NCBI RefSeq assembly: GCF_020283565.1
Contig: NC_060065.1
Coordinates: forward strand, 56,209,489 to 56,273,488
DNA: 64,000 nt
Reading direction: 5' to 3'
Origin: Trifolium pratense
Taxonomy: Eukaryota > Streptophyta > Magnoliopsida > Fabales > Fabaceae
Positions 23,972 to 36,392 of this stretch are shown here, piece after piece. The translations under genes and the position numbers were made by a program. The number at the start of each line of letters is the position of its first letter. The stretch's first letter is position 1. The notes beneath the pieces are model-generated. The model worked only from the letters and a program-made list of their open reading frames with translations. It searched no databases and was not told where the DNA came from.

Positions 23972-26450
23972 CTATCTCCTGCCATATCGCTTTTGATAAT
24001 AGCTTGCCCTTAGTGGCGTTGTGCAACGATCCTTCCATGGATTAACCGAAGGATCAGAACCAGAACTGCTTATACTATTATATCCATTCAGAAAGGTTGA
24101 ACTTGTGTTATGAGACATACAATCGTCCATTGCGAGTCTCTTTGAATTCTGCGAAGTAGACCTATAACCTTTGAATTTAGCCTTAGTTGATTCTGTTAAA
24201 TTCATGTAGCTAGGTAGATGAACATCTTTTTCTTCACCTGTTTCCGCCATAACAGTATTGGTGAATGGCATAGATGGAGATTCAGATGTACTTGAAGTTG
24301 ATCTAAGGCTATCATCATTCATGTATTCGGAGCTTATTGTCGAAGATGATGGAGTTTGCTGACAGATTTTAAGAGCTGAAATCCTAGTTGTTACACCATT
24401 CCTTCTTGATTGAAAATTAGAAACAAGTTCTTCACTCTTCCTGCTTGATATTGGACTCTCCCATGGACATGGTTTGGTCGACATCCAGCGTTCTAACAAG
24501 CTATTTCCTAAGCTCTTGTTATTGTCAAGGTTGTGATGATGCTTGAGAAGAGTCATTGATTTTGTTGCGACTTTTGAGTTTGGACTAGCACTGATTCTTG
24601 ACTGCTATAAGCAAGCAAGCACAAATATTGAAAGTAAACTAAATGAATTTGCTAATAACTTTAATTAACCATTAAAATCTTACCAATTAAACAAATTAAT
24701 GTGTGTGTGTGTGTGTGCACGCACATATTAGATATTGTCAACTTCATTACCTGTGCGGATAGAGAGTATGCCATTGCTCTATCTCTCTTGATAGCTCCTT
24801 CTTGCCTCATTCTTAGCTTTGCTTTAATTTCATCCGCAGTTCCAGGAATTTCGCACCATCCTTGCTGATAATAAACAAAACATGCCGAAATTTGGTAATA
24901 TGTTAGCATATATATATATATATCTTTGTAACTCGATATAACAATGCATTTAGAGATTGTTATGTAATTATTATGTTGAAGAAAATTATAGAGAACTTGA
25001 TTATTATGATAGTACCTCTACAAGTTTGACAGAATCAGCTTGGTTGCGATGGTCGTCGATTAGCTGCTGCACTGCTTTGCCTTCTGGAGAGTTCCTAACA
25101 TTCCTAGCCCTTACGTGTGCCTGAACCCTAACAAGAGCTTGCATGCACTTTAGAGTAACAGCTGCTTGTTTTCTCACTTGCCTGCCTCTAAATATAGCTT
25201 GCAGCCTCACCACTGCCCTCAATGCCCTCAAAGCTCTTCTTGCCTGCAAATGTAATGCTTGTTAAATAGAATAGAAAGAAGTAAGATCAATATAAAAACA
25301 AGCACAAGCTATGAAGCACGGACACAGACACGACATGAACCTTGTCACGTCAACAGCGATAATAAATGACATAAGTGTCGGTGTCGTGTCGGTGTCCCAC
25401 ACCTACGTGTGTCTGACACCGGGACACGCCTAATCTGAGGAGTGTCTGTGCTTCATAGAGCACAAGAGAGTGATCTAATCCTCTTAAAACAATGAGAAAA
25501 AGTGTGTGTAGTTTTTATGCTGAATGATAGACTTAGTCATTCACCCCCTCCCCAATAAAAAGAAAAGGGGGAAAAAATTTACATGTGTTAATGTGGACTA
25601 AAAATTTGAAAATTCAATTTCAATTTGATTGCAGCAAGCTGATTTCAAAATTCAAATCATGAAAACCAATCAATTCCATTATTTGAATCCTCAACTATTC
25701 TTAAAGTGATTTATGTTTGGATAGATTAAGCTAACATGTGAGTTAAGCAATATATTCAAGGCTAAAAATCAATTATAGAAACAAACACTACAAACCAAAT
25801 TCTAGCTTCATGTCAGAAATTCTTCTTCTTCAAAAAAAAAAAAGCTTCATGTCAGAAACAATTCTAGAGTCAAAATCATTTATAGTACTAAAGAATATCC
25901 AAACATATCATATAAAAATCAATTCTACTAATCTAGAATCAGTTACTCCACCAAAAGTGGAACTAAACACACACTAATTTGGACTTAAAAGTTAAAACTC
26001 ATAACACAAATCATAAAAATCTAAATAAGAAGTTACCAAGAAAGCTCGAAACACGGCCTGAATACGAATAGCAGCCCATTCCTGTCTGATGATGATGAAA
26101 TCTTTAGGCGGAGCTCGAACAACAACAGCCAAAGCAGCAGCAGTAGCAGTCACTGAAGAATCATACACAGCAGCACCACTCTTGCTCATACAGGAGGTTG
26201 AAGAAGAAGAAGACCCTTCTGAAGTTGTCTTCCATAGCTTCCATTTTTTCTTAGTACTACTAATCTTGTTATCACCATTAAACTTCTTCTCCTACAAAAA
26301 CATTAACAAATTAAACACTAAACAATAACAAAAATTGAATTTTTATTTTTTTTTTAAAATTGTTTAGTTACTTACTTGATCAATTGTTGATGAGGTTGAG
26401 GTTTTTTTATGAGGAAGAAGTGATTTAAACCATTTTCCAGAAGCACCCAT
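23972..26450 (-). CDS. IQ67-domain (IQD) calmodulin-binding protein
   Basis: Five exons join in frame with GT-AG borders: 26376-26450, 26037-26291, 25016-25243, 24751-24864 and 23972-24601, giving 433 residues. The start [16 protein letters not shown] is the N-terminus typical of the IQD5-8 type subgroup. The IQ67 domain spans about residues 92-158 with three IQ repeats ([49 protein letters not shown]). The exon 2/3 junction falls inside the first repeat, a family hallmark. Near the C-terminus, [15 protein letters not shown] is the DUF4005 motif. IQD proteins are basic scaffolds that bind calmodulin and associate with microtubules and the plasma membrane; that role is family knowledge. The long third intron-like gap (25244-26036) hosts a 150-bp hAT MITE. 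The exact Arabidopsis orthologue number is not claimed. Confidence 0.93.
24696..24720. repeat. GT microsatellite in IQD intron 4
   Basis: About ten GT units lie between exons 4 and 5 of the IQD gene. Confidence 0.9.
25309..25458. mobile_element. 150-bp hAT-type MITE in IQD intron 2
   Basis: Inverted termini CTATGAAGCACGGACAC and GTGTCTGTGCTTCATAG enclose a GTGTCGG-rich core. A perfect 8-bp target duplication, AGCACAAG, lies at 25301-25308 and 25459-25466, the size used by hAT transposases. It is wholly intronic. A fragment of the same terminus lies in a GLYR2 intron near 55610-55633. Confidence 0.9.
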
Positions 26451-26607
26451 TGGAGAAAAGAACCCTTTTTGCAGATCAAAATCAAATGAAGGTTCTTCTG
26501 CAAGTAGTAATCGATGATGAAATGAGAGAGAAAAAAGAGTTTTTTTTTTTGTTGGTTTGTGATGTTTTTGAAAATTTGAAATTGGGGTTGAGATAAAAGA
26601 AGCAAGA

Positions 26608-26632
26608 AAAGAGAGAGAGAGAGAGAGAGACA
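26608..26632. repeat. GA/CT microsatellite in IQD leader region
   Basis: About eleven GA units (CT on the gene strand) lie about 160-180 bases upstream of the IQD start codon. CT-rich leaders are common in plant genes, so this is probably 5' UTR. Confidence 0.6.
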
Positions 26633-26980
26633 GAGAAGAAAAATTTGAAATTTGAAAAACTGTACAACGTTGGATTTGATTTATGCAAGAAAAAGACATT
26701 ATGGGTGGCTACTGTAACGGTAACCAAATTAAGTCAACATCAAAACTTGGCTTTCTCTTTCTTTCAAGCTAGCTTCACCCACTCCGAGTTGACTCACTAA
26801 TTGCATGTTTGGTTTTGGGTGGAAAAAATTGATTTTGCAAAATTAAATTTAGCTAAAACTGGATTGAGTGTAAATATGTTTAGATACATTTATAAAAAAA
26901 ATGAGATGAATAATAAATTTAAGTATCAAACTTACGATTATATTCAAAAACTACAAATTTTTACTTCAAATTAGAATAAA

Positions 26981-28133
26981 GGGTAAATAGGGTTTTACCC
27001 TCCTGCAAAATAAGCTAATTTTGCATTACCCCCTGCAAAAAAAAATTTGGGATTACCTGCAATATGAAGATTCTCTCTTTTTACCCCCTGCTTGACAACT
27101 TGGCATAGAATCTTTATTTTTTATGAGGTGACATTTATTTCATTTTTATTTTTTTAATTTGCACATGTCATTTTTATTATTAAATAAATTAGTGACAAAT
27201 ATTTAAAAAATTCCACTTAATTAGTTTTTAAAAAAATAAAAAATATTGTGTCAAAAAAAATTATTAAAAATAAAATATGTTAATTCAAAAAGATATGTTA
27301 ATCCATTGTTTCTAACGCAAAAAAAAAAAAAAAAAAAAAAAAACTCACAATCTTTTCCTGTAACATAACACAAATCTTTCTCCTTCTCATTCTTCTTCTC
27401 AAAACCCAAAATTATTTTTTCTCTAACACAAACTCAGAATCCCAGAATCCTTTTTCTCTAAAATAAAACCTAGAAATCCGCCGAATCACTCCGCCGAATT
27501 CGTCGAAACAAATGATTGATGAAGAACAAAGGCAGGAACTAGGAACCGGATTTCCCATAAAGGCAGAAACTGGGTTTTTGAATTTATGGGTTAGGGATTG
27601 AATTGATGGGATGAAGAATTGGGAAGAAGAATTATGTTTTTGGGTTAGGAAGAAATTGGGTTGTTGCAAAGGGATGAAGAATAGAAGAACAAAAGAAATT
27701 TATGATTATGTTTCTGGGTTTACCGAGATTGATTTTTGGAAGAAAAAAAATTGGGTTCTTTTTGGATTATTGTTCTTGGTGGTGTTGATGATTTTGTTGA
27801 TGTTGTTGTTGTTCTTGGTGGTGTTGATGTTGTTGTTCTTGTTGAATGATGAAAGTTATCGTAGTAGGGATGAAGGGGAAATTAGAAAAGAATTTATTAT
27901 TATTTTTTTAATTTTTAGTTTATTTAATAATAAAAATGACATGTGCAAATTAAAAAAAAATTAAATGCCACATATGCATGCCACCTCATAAAAAATAAAG
28001 ATTCTATGCCAAGTTGTCAAACAGGGGTAAAAAGAGAGAATCTTAATATTGCAGGGGGTAATCCCATTTTTTTTTTTGCAGGGGGTAATGCAAAATTGGC
28101 TTATTTTGCAAGGGGTTAAAACCCTATTTACCC
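26981..28133. mobile_element. foldback MULE-type element with 9-bp target duplication
   Basis: Inverted arms of about 150 bases (26981-27131 and 27978-28133) start GGGTAAATAGGGTTTTA and end TAAAACCCTATTTACCC. They contain CCCCCTGCAAAA blocks and CAACTTGGCATAGAATC. The 9-bp duplication TAGAATAAA is perfect (26972-26980 and 28134-28142), which fits the Mutator superfamily. The 840-bp interior is not transposase; it carries CT-rich leader-like sequence and a 117-codon frame on the plus strand (27611-27964). It lies between the IQD and IQM genes. Confidence 0.9.
27611..27964 (+). other. open frame inside the MULE-type element, function unknown
   Basis: The 117-residue frame has a Trp- and Lys-rich first half (WEEELCFWVRKKLG), one strongly hydrophobic stretch of Leu/Val/Met at about residues 50-78, and a charged, then AT-coded, tail. 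Much of the hydrophobic part comes from GTTGTT-type repetitive DNA, so it may be a chance product of low-complexity sequence. It could also be a captured host fragment. No family recognised. Confidence 0.25.
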
Positions 28134-28142
28134 TAGAATAAA

Positions 28143-29301
28143 TTTTGGGGGTGGATTGAGTAGCTAGATCAATTGGTTTGAGCTAAGGATTAATAAAACG
28201 AGAGGTTCAATATTGCAGTTAATCATTGCACACATGTTAATGCATGATTTTGATTATTAATATCTTTAGTTATTAAATATTAAAAATTATAAAAAGTTTA
28301 TGTATACAAACAATGAATTGGTGTATGTAGGGTCTTGATCCCTTAAGCATGTGGTCAAATGTTCGATTTTTGGCTCATGCGTATAGAGAAATCGTGTCTG
28401 CTCCATAGGTTAACTTCGTATCAATATCATGGTAAAAAAAAAAATTATGTATTTTTAAAATATTCATCGAGATAAATCGAATAACATCTTCTATACTAAC
28501 ATTTGTTTTTATATATGAGAAAGAAAAAAGTATGATCAAAGGAAGTGAAGTGAATACTACACAAAGTCAAATTGTGACACTTATTTTAAAAATGAAGGGA
28601 GTAAGAAGAAATTGTGACGTTTTAGTTTTACTTTTCGTAGTCCCCGACATACATGTGTGTCCCATGATATTCTAAATTTACCCTACTTAATTAGAGTGCG
28701 AAAAGTGTCTGCATCCTAGAAAACGAGATGGTTAGTTTGGTTATTTCAAGGGATGATCGAGGAATTTCAGTAGTGCGAAAAAAGTAAAACACTTTTAATA
28801 ATTGTATCGATTTGGACCCAACAAATTATAAAGCTCTTTAGAGAAGAGCCACATAGTAAGTTTTTTTTTTTTAATGTTTATTATGTATAGATTTCTTTTA
28901 GTAACACCTCAAAAATATTTAGTTACACTCAAATCTATTTAAAAACTAAGATTTGGCTAAGCAAATAGGAGAGTAAGAGAGTGAAGTGAATAAATAATTT
29001 GTTTTTTCTTTTTCATATGTGACTTTAATTAACAACACAAGAATGTATTATTGACCATTCCCCCCAAAAAAAAACTATTGGACAAGCAACTATGCAATGT
29101 AGGGGAAGGAAAAAGAATGCCTCAAAAGAAGCTAACTAAATAGTAAATACAACACAAATAATGGCCAAGAAATACCCAAAACTGAAAAATAAATATTGGG
29201 TTAATTTGTTCCTTTATGACCTTTATCTTCCTATAGTATGTACTAATAATATTTAGTCCAAATTTTGCATATGCACATGAATGCCTCATATATATATATA
29301 G
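28143..29301. other. intergenic between MULE-type element and IQM gene
   Basis: No gene seen. Short tRNA-like patches occur at about 28150-28230 and 28325-28440 (TTCGATTTTTGG-type box B remnants), probably SINE debris. A GAAGGGAGTA motif near 28596 is like a Stowaway MITE end. Confidence 0.4.
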
Positions 29302-32074
29302 CTAGAACATTGAACTAGATAGTTCCATGTTTTCTAGCCTATGTGACAAATGATTAACTTCTGGACTTGCCCTTAAAGAGGGAATTGTTGATTTGTCTTC
29401 AATTGTTACATTGTTGACTTTTGATGATGGATTGAGCTTTTCAAGTGCTTGATGTTTAAGGTTTGGTGGATACTCTCTTACATAACCAATCCTAGGACCA
29501 ACTCCAGTTGTCCATTTGCTTGACGATGCTGCCTTGTTATTTTCTATGTTTTCAAAGTGATGCTCCTCATCCACAGGTTTATTAGGAGATGGAACAACAT
29601 CATCATCAACTGGATGTTTCTGCATGAGACAAGTTGATCATGCTTGTTTACATTAAATTTTGAGGGCCAATTTGGTTTTTATTATTGAAAGTCTCACGTC
29701 GAAAAGAAAAGAGATAAGGTTTAAAAAGAGTGACACTCTTAATTCCACGGACTGAATTTTTAAGGATGAGTTATGTCTGATATACAAACTTAATAAATCT
29801 AGAGGGAAAAATACAATATTATTTACCTTTACGTTTGTCATATCCACATGATGTTCCTCCAAGAAGTGAATAAATTCCTTATAATTCTTCTCCGTTGGAC
29901 GATAATGACCACTATAGGGCCATATAACCTGAATATAATGTAAATGAGATTAGTTCATCTTGCAAATGAAATAAAATGTGTTACAATTTCTTTCCTTCAT
30001 CTTTCAATCATGATTTTAAATTGGGGCCGGAAACCACAATTGCGACCAAAATATAAAGGATTTTGAGGTCTCTGCAACAACATTGCAACTGCAATTTTGA
30101 CCGCACAATATAAAAGTTTGCAGTGTAACCACGACCACAATTTAAAACCATGCTACCTAATAAAAAAAAGTGTATGGAACATGTAGCATACATGAAGTAC
30201 TCCATTGTGTGCAACAATTCTTCCAGATGCAATGGTAGCAGCACCAGCTACAAAACTTGAGTGTTGAAATTTTCCTTTCTCCTTTTGTCCAACATACATA
30301 GCTCTTGATGAGCTAAGAACAAAAATCCACTTTGATCCCTCAGTTGTGTGGACAAGGTTTTTGCTTTGTTTATAAACAAGCTTGCCTCCTTCCACAATCA
30401 CTTCATATGCTTCCCTTTCTATCTTCAAATTGTAAGCATCAAAGTTGAAGTTGTTAATACAACATAAATTTTTGTGACTTATTTGCAATGAAGTGAATGA
30501 AACAACTTACAGGTCCAAGGTACTTTATGCATTGTCTCTGCAATTTCTTTCTTGAACATATGTCAGTAATATCTACTCTTTTGCCATCTCCAATATCCAG
30601 CCTTTCATGTCACAAAAATACATTAAGGAATTACCAAATAGGGATAAAAATTTAAAAGTTCTATGGAATCTATACTAGCTCTTGTTCAGTTAATATTTAC
30701 CAATAGAAAAATGGCTGAGAACTTTGGCACTGAAACCAGACATCATAATAGAAATGCAGGTTGTGTCCATACCGATGACGAGGATCAATCTGCAGAATAT
30801 AAGAAAATCTTAGCCTAAGTTAGTTTCTTTTCTTGGATTCCAAGAAACCATTTGATAAGTCAAGATGTAGATTTATGAGCTTACAGCTTCAAGCCAATGT
30901 TTTCGAGCCAATCTTTGCCCCTTATCATCTTTCGACAATCCTCTTCCCATCTACCAACCAAAGAAAAAAGAGCATATTGATTTGCACTCAACAAAATTCC
31001 AAAAAGAAATTTATCAAAATTTAAAGACTAATATTGCCCCCAAAGATTCTTAGAATTTGGAACGAGTCTATAACTCAATCCTACAAAATAGTCTTATAGA
31101 GTGTGGTTATGTACCCCGCTTATAAACTCTTTTTCTAGCCTTATCTCGTCTAATATGGACTCGTAACACACTCTCATGTCTAGGACAGGATATTTGGACT
31201 GTACCCCGATAGTAGATGAACAACAGATTTTGGATAGGCTCTTATATCATTGAATTTGGATAAGGAATTAAGGATTAGGCCTAACTCAATACAGTAAGAG
31301 ATGTCTCCCAATTATAAAGTGATTTTCGGACTTTATATCATCCAAATTGGAACACTTAAAAACTTTTAAATGAATGTGATTCAAAGAAGACAAATATGAG
31401 CTTAAACATTGAACCAAAGCACAGAAAAATATACCCTTTAGTCAAATTCAAATAGAGTTTATAGTTTCTAGCTTATAACATTAAAGGGTATATACCTTAG
31501 CAGCCATTGTCCTTGCTGTAGCCCAGTTAGAAATAGCTATTTCAGATTTATCAGAGTCAAAATGTGATATCAAGCACCTTTGAAAAGGAGAAGAATCCGA
31601 ATCTTTCCACCTGGAGGGAGCAGTGAAGAAACTTACTTAGGAATGCATTTTGGAAAGTACACTAAAGCAGCACTAATCACTGAATTCTTATTAATCACTT
31701 ATAAACTTGAGAATATTGAAGACTAACCAAAGTTCCTCACAAACAACTGCTAAATCGGCTAGATATCTTCTAATCCTGTAACTCTTGTAAACTTTCTGAA
31801 GCTTTGTCGCAGCTAAATCACGGTCAGAGTCAGCAAGTGCAGATGAAAACATTACTACTTCTGGTTTTTTTTGGTAACAAAACTGTGTGATTTTGTTTAT
31901 CAAATATTTGCATGACAATGCCACTTTCCTTCTCTTCAAGACTATACACTCTTCTTCAATAGTAGTAGTAGTAGTAGTAGTAACATGATCACTTAACTGA
32001 TCAGGCTTATAGAAAGTATTGAAATTGATGTCTTTGTTGAACTTCACTTCCTTGCTTATTGTTAACATTTCCAT
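29302..32074 (-). CDS. IQM-family IQ-motif calmodulin-binding protein
   Basis: Eight exons join in frame, all GT-AG: 31728-32074, 31496-31610, 30885-30950, 30701-30789, 30511-30601, 30192-30422, 29827-29928 and 29302-29619, giving 452 residues. A single IQ motif ([20 protein letters not shown]) sits at about residues 88-107. It is followed by the plant IQM core: [52 protein letters not shown] and [17 protein letters not shown]. The length fits the shorter IQM members. The family binds calmodulin through the IQ motif; some Arabidopsis members act in stomatal, root and defence responses. The Pro/Lys/Asn-rich tail carries [16 protein letters not shown]. The subgroup (IQM3-like?) is a guess from length. 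Introns contain TRIM and LTR debris. Confidence 0.93.
29685..29800 (-). repeat. LTR-like fragment in IQM intron 7
   Basis: TCTCACGTCGAAAAG, AGATAAGGTTTAAAAAGAG and GGATGAGTTATGTCTGA resemble parts of the small LTRs of TRIM/copia-type elements. Too short to classify. Confidence 0.3.
31050..31350 (-). mobile_element. TRIM-like miniature LTR element in IQM intron 2
   Basis: On the minus strand, two LTR-like pieces containing TATAATTGGGAGACATCTC and GTATTGAGTTAGGCCTAATC are followed by ATGATATAAGAGCC. This is a decayed match to TGGTATCAGAGC, the initiator tRNA-Met primer site. No coding sequence is present. It lies wholly inside the intron between exons 2 and 3. Confidence 0.45.
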
Positions 32075-33590
32075 TAATTTCTACACAAGAAGTATAATAA
32101 GGAACACTTCATTTATATTTTCCATATCTAGCTAATAGTAGAAACTTGCAAAGTAAACATATAGAAACTCACATGGAAGTAGAAACTCAGCTTCTTTATA
32201 ATTTTCATCTATACACATAAGTTTACTCTTTGGAATACTGCACAATTTTGGAAGAGATATTAGCATGAGAGACATGTAGATTGAAGAAAATTGAGATCTT
32301 TTGGAATTTTGCTAGCAAGGAATGGTTTTGGTTGAATATCAAACTATAAGGAGAATTACTTGTGTGACTAGCAAAAAGTCCCATAAATTGGGAATCAGAT
32401 TTCCCACAGTTATAGCACCCTGCTGTAACTGATCTAGCCGTCCGATTTTTAATTGGCGGTTGAAATCGTTTTGTTTTATAAAACTGTATTTTAAATATGA
32501 ATCGTCTGATCTCAAATCAATAGTCATGATCAATTACAACGTGAAACTGCGTCATGTATCGACAACGGTGAATCCGGGTCCCATAAATTGAGTTCTTTAG
32601 AATAGAATTAGATTATTAACTCAATGACCAAAGTTTTGCTAGAAAGGTTAATAGAATCTTTCTTGTGATATATAATATAAACATAAAAATAATTGCCAAT
32701 CAATCAAAGTACCACCCCCTTTTTTTTGTTAAAACACCAAATGATCAGTGTAAACAGAATTAAAATAAGGAGTTTATTATTCGTAAGCTGTAGGTCAACT
32801 GACAGATGTTAAAATTGTCATGCCGAATATTTGTAGTGTTATCATTTCGAATCATGAATCTCTCACTTATGTTTATGTGAATTTCATGCAAAACTGGCTC
32901 AAAGTTAAGTTAAGGCCATAAAGGCCGTCTTAGGCCTAAAAAAATATAATATTTTTTTATAATAAAAATGCCACATATTCTATAATTTTCTAAAATAAAA
33001 TTAACAATAGCATATCTAAAATTAATATTACCTCAACAAAGATTAGACTGATTGATTAATTTTTTTATCAATTTGAAAACTGATATTAAGCAAAATAGAT
33101 TAACTAATTTAATAAATGATTTTTTATTCTAAAAATCTAAGAAATTAATACTTAAACTAAAATTTATAAATATTGATAAATTACTATTATAGGATTTAAA
33201 AGGTCTCATACTATTATAATATTGATAAATTGCCAACATAGTTGGGATGTCCACTTATAACTTGATATCTAGACGCTCTTAATTTATCTAAAAAAAACCT
33301 ATTATAAAAATAAAATATATGGTCTCATAATAAAAATTGCCTTAGACTTCCATATGCATTGAATCGGCCATTGTTTCATACTTTTATGAAGTATTTAACT
33401 ATTTATACCATTTTGTTTACTGACAAAAAAATGGTTTATTTTCTACAAAAAAAGAATAAAGAGTTTCTTTTCACACATCCAATTTCACTTCAAAAGTATA
33501 CTTCTAGATATAAACACGACCAAAAATACACTTCTAAATATATGTGTGGTTTTTATTAGAAAATGTAGAGAGGGGGTAAAGAAGTTGATG

Positions 33591-33838
33591 CTTTCTCTCT
33601 AGGCCTCCCATGTATCTTTTATACCCCCTAAATATTCCAATTTTGCCCTTGCTAAAAACTTCGGTTCGCAGAAACCGAAGTTTTTTCTAGTTCAAATTCA
33701 GGGAAAATTCGGTTAATAGAAACCGATTTTTTTTTTCAAGGCAAAAAAAATTCGGTTCATAGCAACCGAAGTTTTTATTGAAGGGCAAAAAAGTAAAATC
33801 TAGGAGGGGAAAAAGAACCATGGGGGGCTAAAGAGAAA
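33591..33838. mobile_element. foldback MITE with internal mini-hairpins (copy 2)
   Basis: The ends are CTTTCTCTCTAGGCCTCCCATG-like and, reversed, TTTTCTCTTTAGCCCCCCATG-like. Inside are three successive short palindromes: CTTCGGTTCGCAGAAACCGAAG and two variants built on TTCGGTT-N5/6-AACCGAA. The layout matches 22974-23210, where the core is TTCGGAA-N-TTCCGAA. Confidence 0.6.
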
Positions 33839-33972
33839 ACTATAACCTTGATTATTAGTCCATAATACTTTTGGGCTTCTAGAATGGATAAAAGCAACGT
33901 TGAAAGGCCCAAAATAATTCATTTTGGTTTCAAGGTCATCAAAAGAAGGGTGCTAGTTTTTTTTTTTGTTTA

Positions 33973-34216
33973 GATTTTCTTTTGTCACCCTACTAGTTTC
34001 CTCGCGCGCTCTATATCTGTCTTATTTTATCATTTCGCTATTAAGTAACGATTGTTATAAAAATGAATTTTTTTTATAAATATTCGTCCGCTACTTAAGT
34101 AACGTACGTTATAAACGTATGATGTTTTTTTGGGTATCCATGGTGCGTGGCAAAGAAAAAAAAGATTTTTAGTACTATGTACATTACAAAATGAGCGTAG
34201 GGTGGCAAAAAAATTC
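33973..34216. repeat. small inverted-repeat element
   Basis: CTTTTGTCACCCTACTAG at the left and GTAGGGTGGCAAAAAAATT at the right are imperfect inverted repeats. In between, ACTTAAGTAACGTACGTTATAA and an earlier ATTAAGTAACGATTGTTATAA are related blocks. Probably a MITE; no clear target duplication. Confidence 0.35.
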
Positions 34217-36181
34217 AGTATTTTGATTATAATTTAGAATAAATAAGCTCTTATAAAATAATTAAATAAATGGGTTATTGAATTTACCTTTATATTATAT
34301 ATCCCTCAAGCTTAGTGGAAGAAAAGATTATTGAGGCAATTTATCAAAACAAGGAATCTAGCAGTGGCAGTTAATCCAATTTTTGTTCCTTCAATTGTTT
34401 AGCTGACACAAATTCTTGTATGAATGCTTCTTCACTTCGCTATGGCTATAATGTTTTTTTTTTTTTTGTTTAATGATGAATATATATATATATGGTATTG
34501 ATAATTAATAAGTAGTAGTACTAGTAAAGGTATGACAGCATAGGACACTGGTAACTGCTTGTATAAAATAAACAAATGTCACAAATTAAGCACTTTGTAC
34601 CAAATCACTTCTCAGGTAGTATATATTTATAATACTACAAAATTTGTGTTTGGCATATGGCATTATCAACAAATTTTTTATTTATCATTGTCTTTATTTT
34701 TAATTAATTTGTTCCAAGTTTTTATTAACTAATAATTAAGCTTACATTCACTAGGAATTTGTACAAAAAAAAAGTGAGAAATAGAATAATAAGTTGACCA
34801 AATTGGCTCTTGCTATTTAGTACTGGCCACCTACAAGTAACATCAATTAGTGACCCCATGCATGCTGGAATATTTGTGATTGTGATTAAGATTAATTAAC
34901 CACAATGGCTTTTGTTTGTCAGATATAGCCATAGGTGACATCAACAGGTCACCCCCTGCATTCTGTAATATTTTTGTGTTAAACTATCTTAACACGCATG
35001 CACAAATCATTGGTTAGCATTGCTAATTAGTAGTAATTGATGTCACAAATTAAAATTACTATCTCTAGTTATTTGTCTTTTTTTCCTTAACCATGTGAAT
35101 TTTAGAAGATTAAACTCTCGTAATATAGAGTTCGGTGGAGAGATAAGATAATTTTCATAAAAAAATTGTTTTAGTCAGAATTTGAACTTTCGCTCTCTTT
35201 GTCCTAAAATAAAGTATATTTTTCACCTCAGCTTAATCATTTTGTTTGATGCAAAGTCTTCTTTTTTTTTTAACAAACAAAGTAATTTTTTTTAAAATAG
35301 TCAAAATTGGTGATGAGTTATAGAGGAATAATTGGAACTATTATATCAAGTTTTTTGCTAACATTTTCGATTAGAAATGTATTTTGCAGCATTTGACTCT
35401 GGATTAACTATTAAGATTAGTATTTTTTTTTTCTTTCACTAAGTCTGTTAATTCTTTTAACGTTTAGCTCAAATCAAAATAGACGATCCCAGTAATAGAG
35501 TTCGGTCACAAAGTAAATAAAGTCTAGCTAAAAATCGTTTTCCACTAGAATGACTGAAATTAATAAATTAATTAATAGAGGTGGCCTAATTATTTTAGCT
35601 CTAATTTTAGTAAAAATTAATATAACTGAACTGCTCCAATTATTTTGATAAGTATTGTAAACATATTAGTGTTGCTGTTTGTATGTGAGGTTGTGTATCC
35701 AAGGACACCAAAGTTATTTTGTAATCAAAAAGAGTATATTCTTCATCATATCAAAGTTGTTTATTGTTTTGTTTGCAAATGGCCAATTTCATCCGAGTAA
35801 ATAAATACTAAATAATAATGAGAAATATGACTTCGATGTATAATAAAAAGTTAAGGGTCCTTTTCTCTTCTGTTTCATTCTAAATTTTGAGATGTATTAT
35901 CAATATTTCACATGACTTTTTGTTTTCGAAATAGTATTGTATAGAAAACAATAAAAAAATTATATGTTCTATACACAACACTTTGAAAAACGAAATAAAT
36001 TAAAGGTCCAATGAAAACAAAATATAAAATAATTGTTTGCTTAAGGAGAAGCAACTATATATAAACCTAAGTGTTTTTTGAATGACAAAATTCAATCTCA
36101 TTTTAAATGAATAAAAGAAGTGGAAAAATAGGAGTTCCACTTTCAGAAGGGTTTCTAATTTTCTATCATTGAAATAAAATA

Positions 36182-36392
36182 TCGGATATAATTTCACATC
36201 TTAAAGTGAATAAGTGAAAGTGTCGGAGTTCAAACTTTAAACCCTGTAATAATATACAATGTCTCTAACAATTGAATTGAAGGAAAATATCGGATAGAAT
36301 TTCATCTTTTAAAGTGAATAAGTGAGAGTATCGAAATTCAAACCTTAAACACTGTAATAATATACAATGTCTTTACCAACTGGTTATGGTCC
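36182..36392 (-). repeat. tandemly duplicated SINE (family A)
   Basis: Two successive units of about 105 bases each begin TCGGATAnAATTTCA and contain TTAAAGTGAATAAGTGA, a decayed box B (TTCAAACnTTAAAC) and TAATATACAATGTCT. Both are minus-strand family A bodies, about 85 per cent alike by eye. Confidence 0.6.

Noticed and set aside
26364..26727. Three overlapping minus-strand frames upstream of the IQD start
   Set aside because: They read through the CT-rich leader; the IQD start at MGASGKW with a matching downstream exon is better supported.
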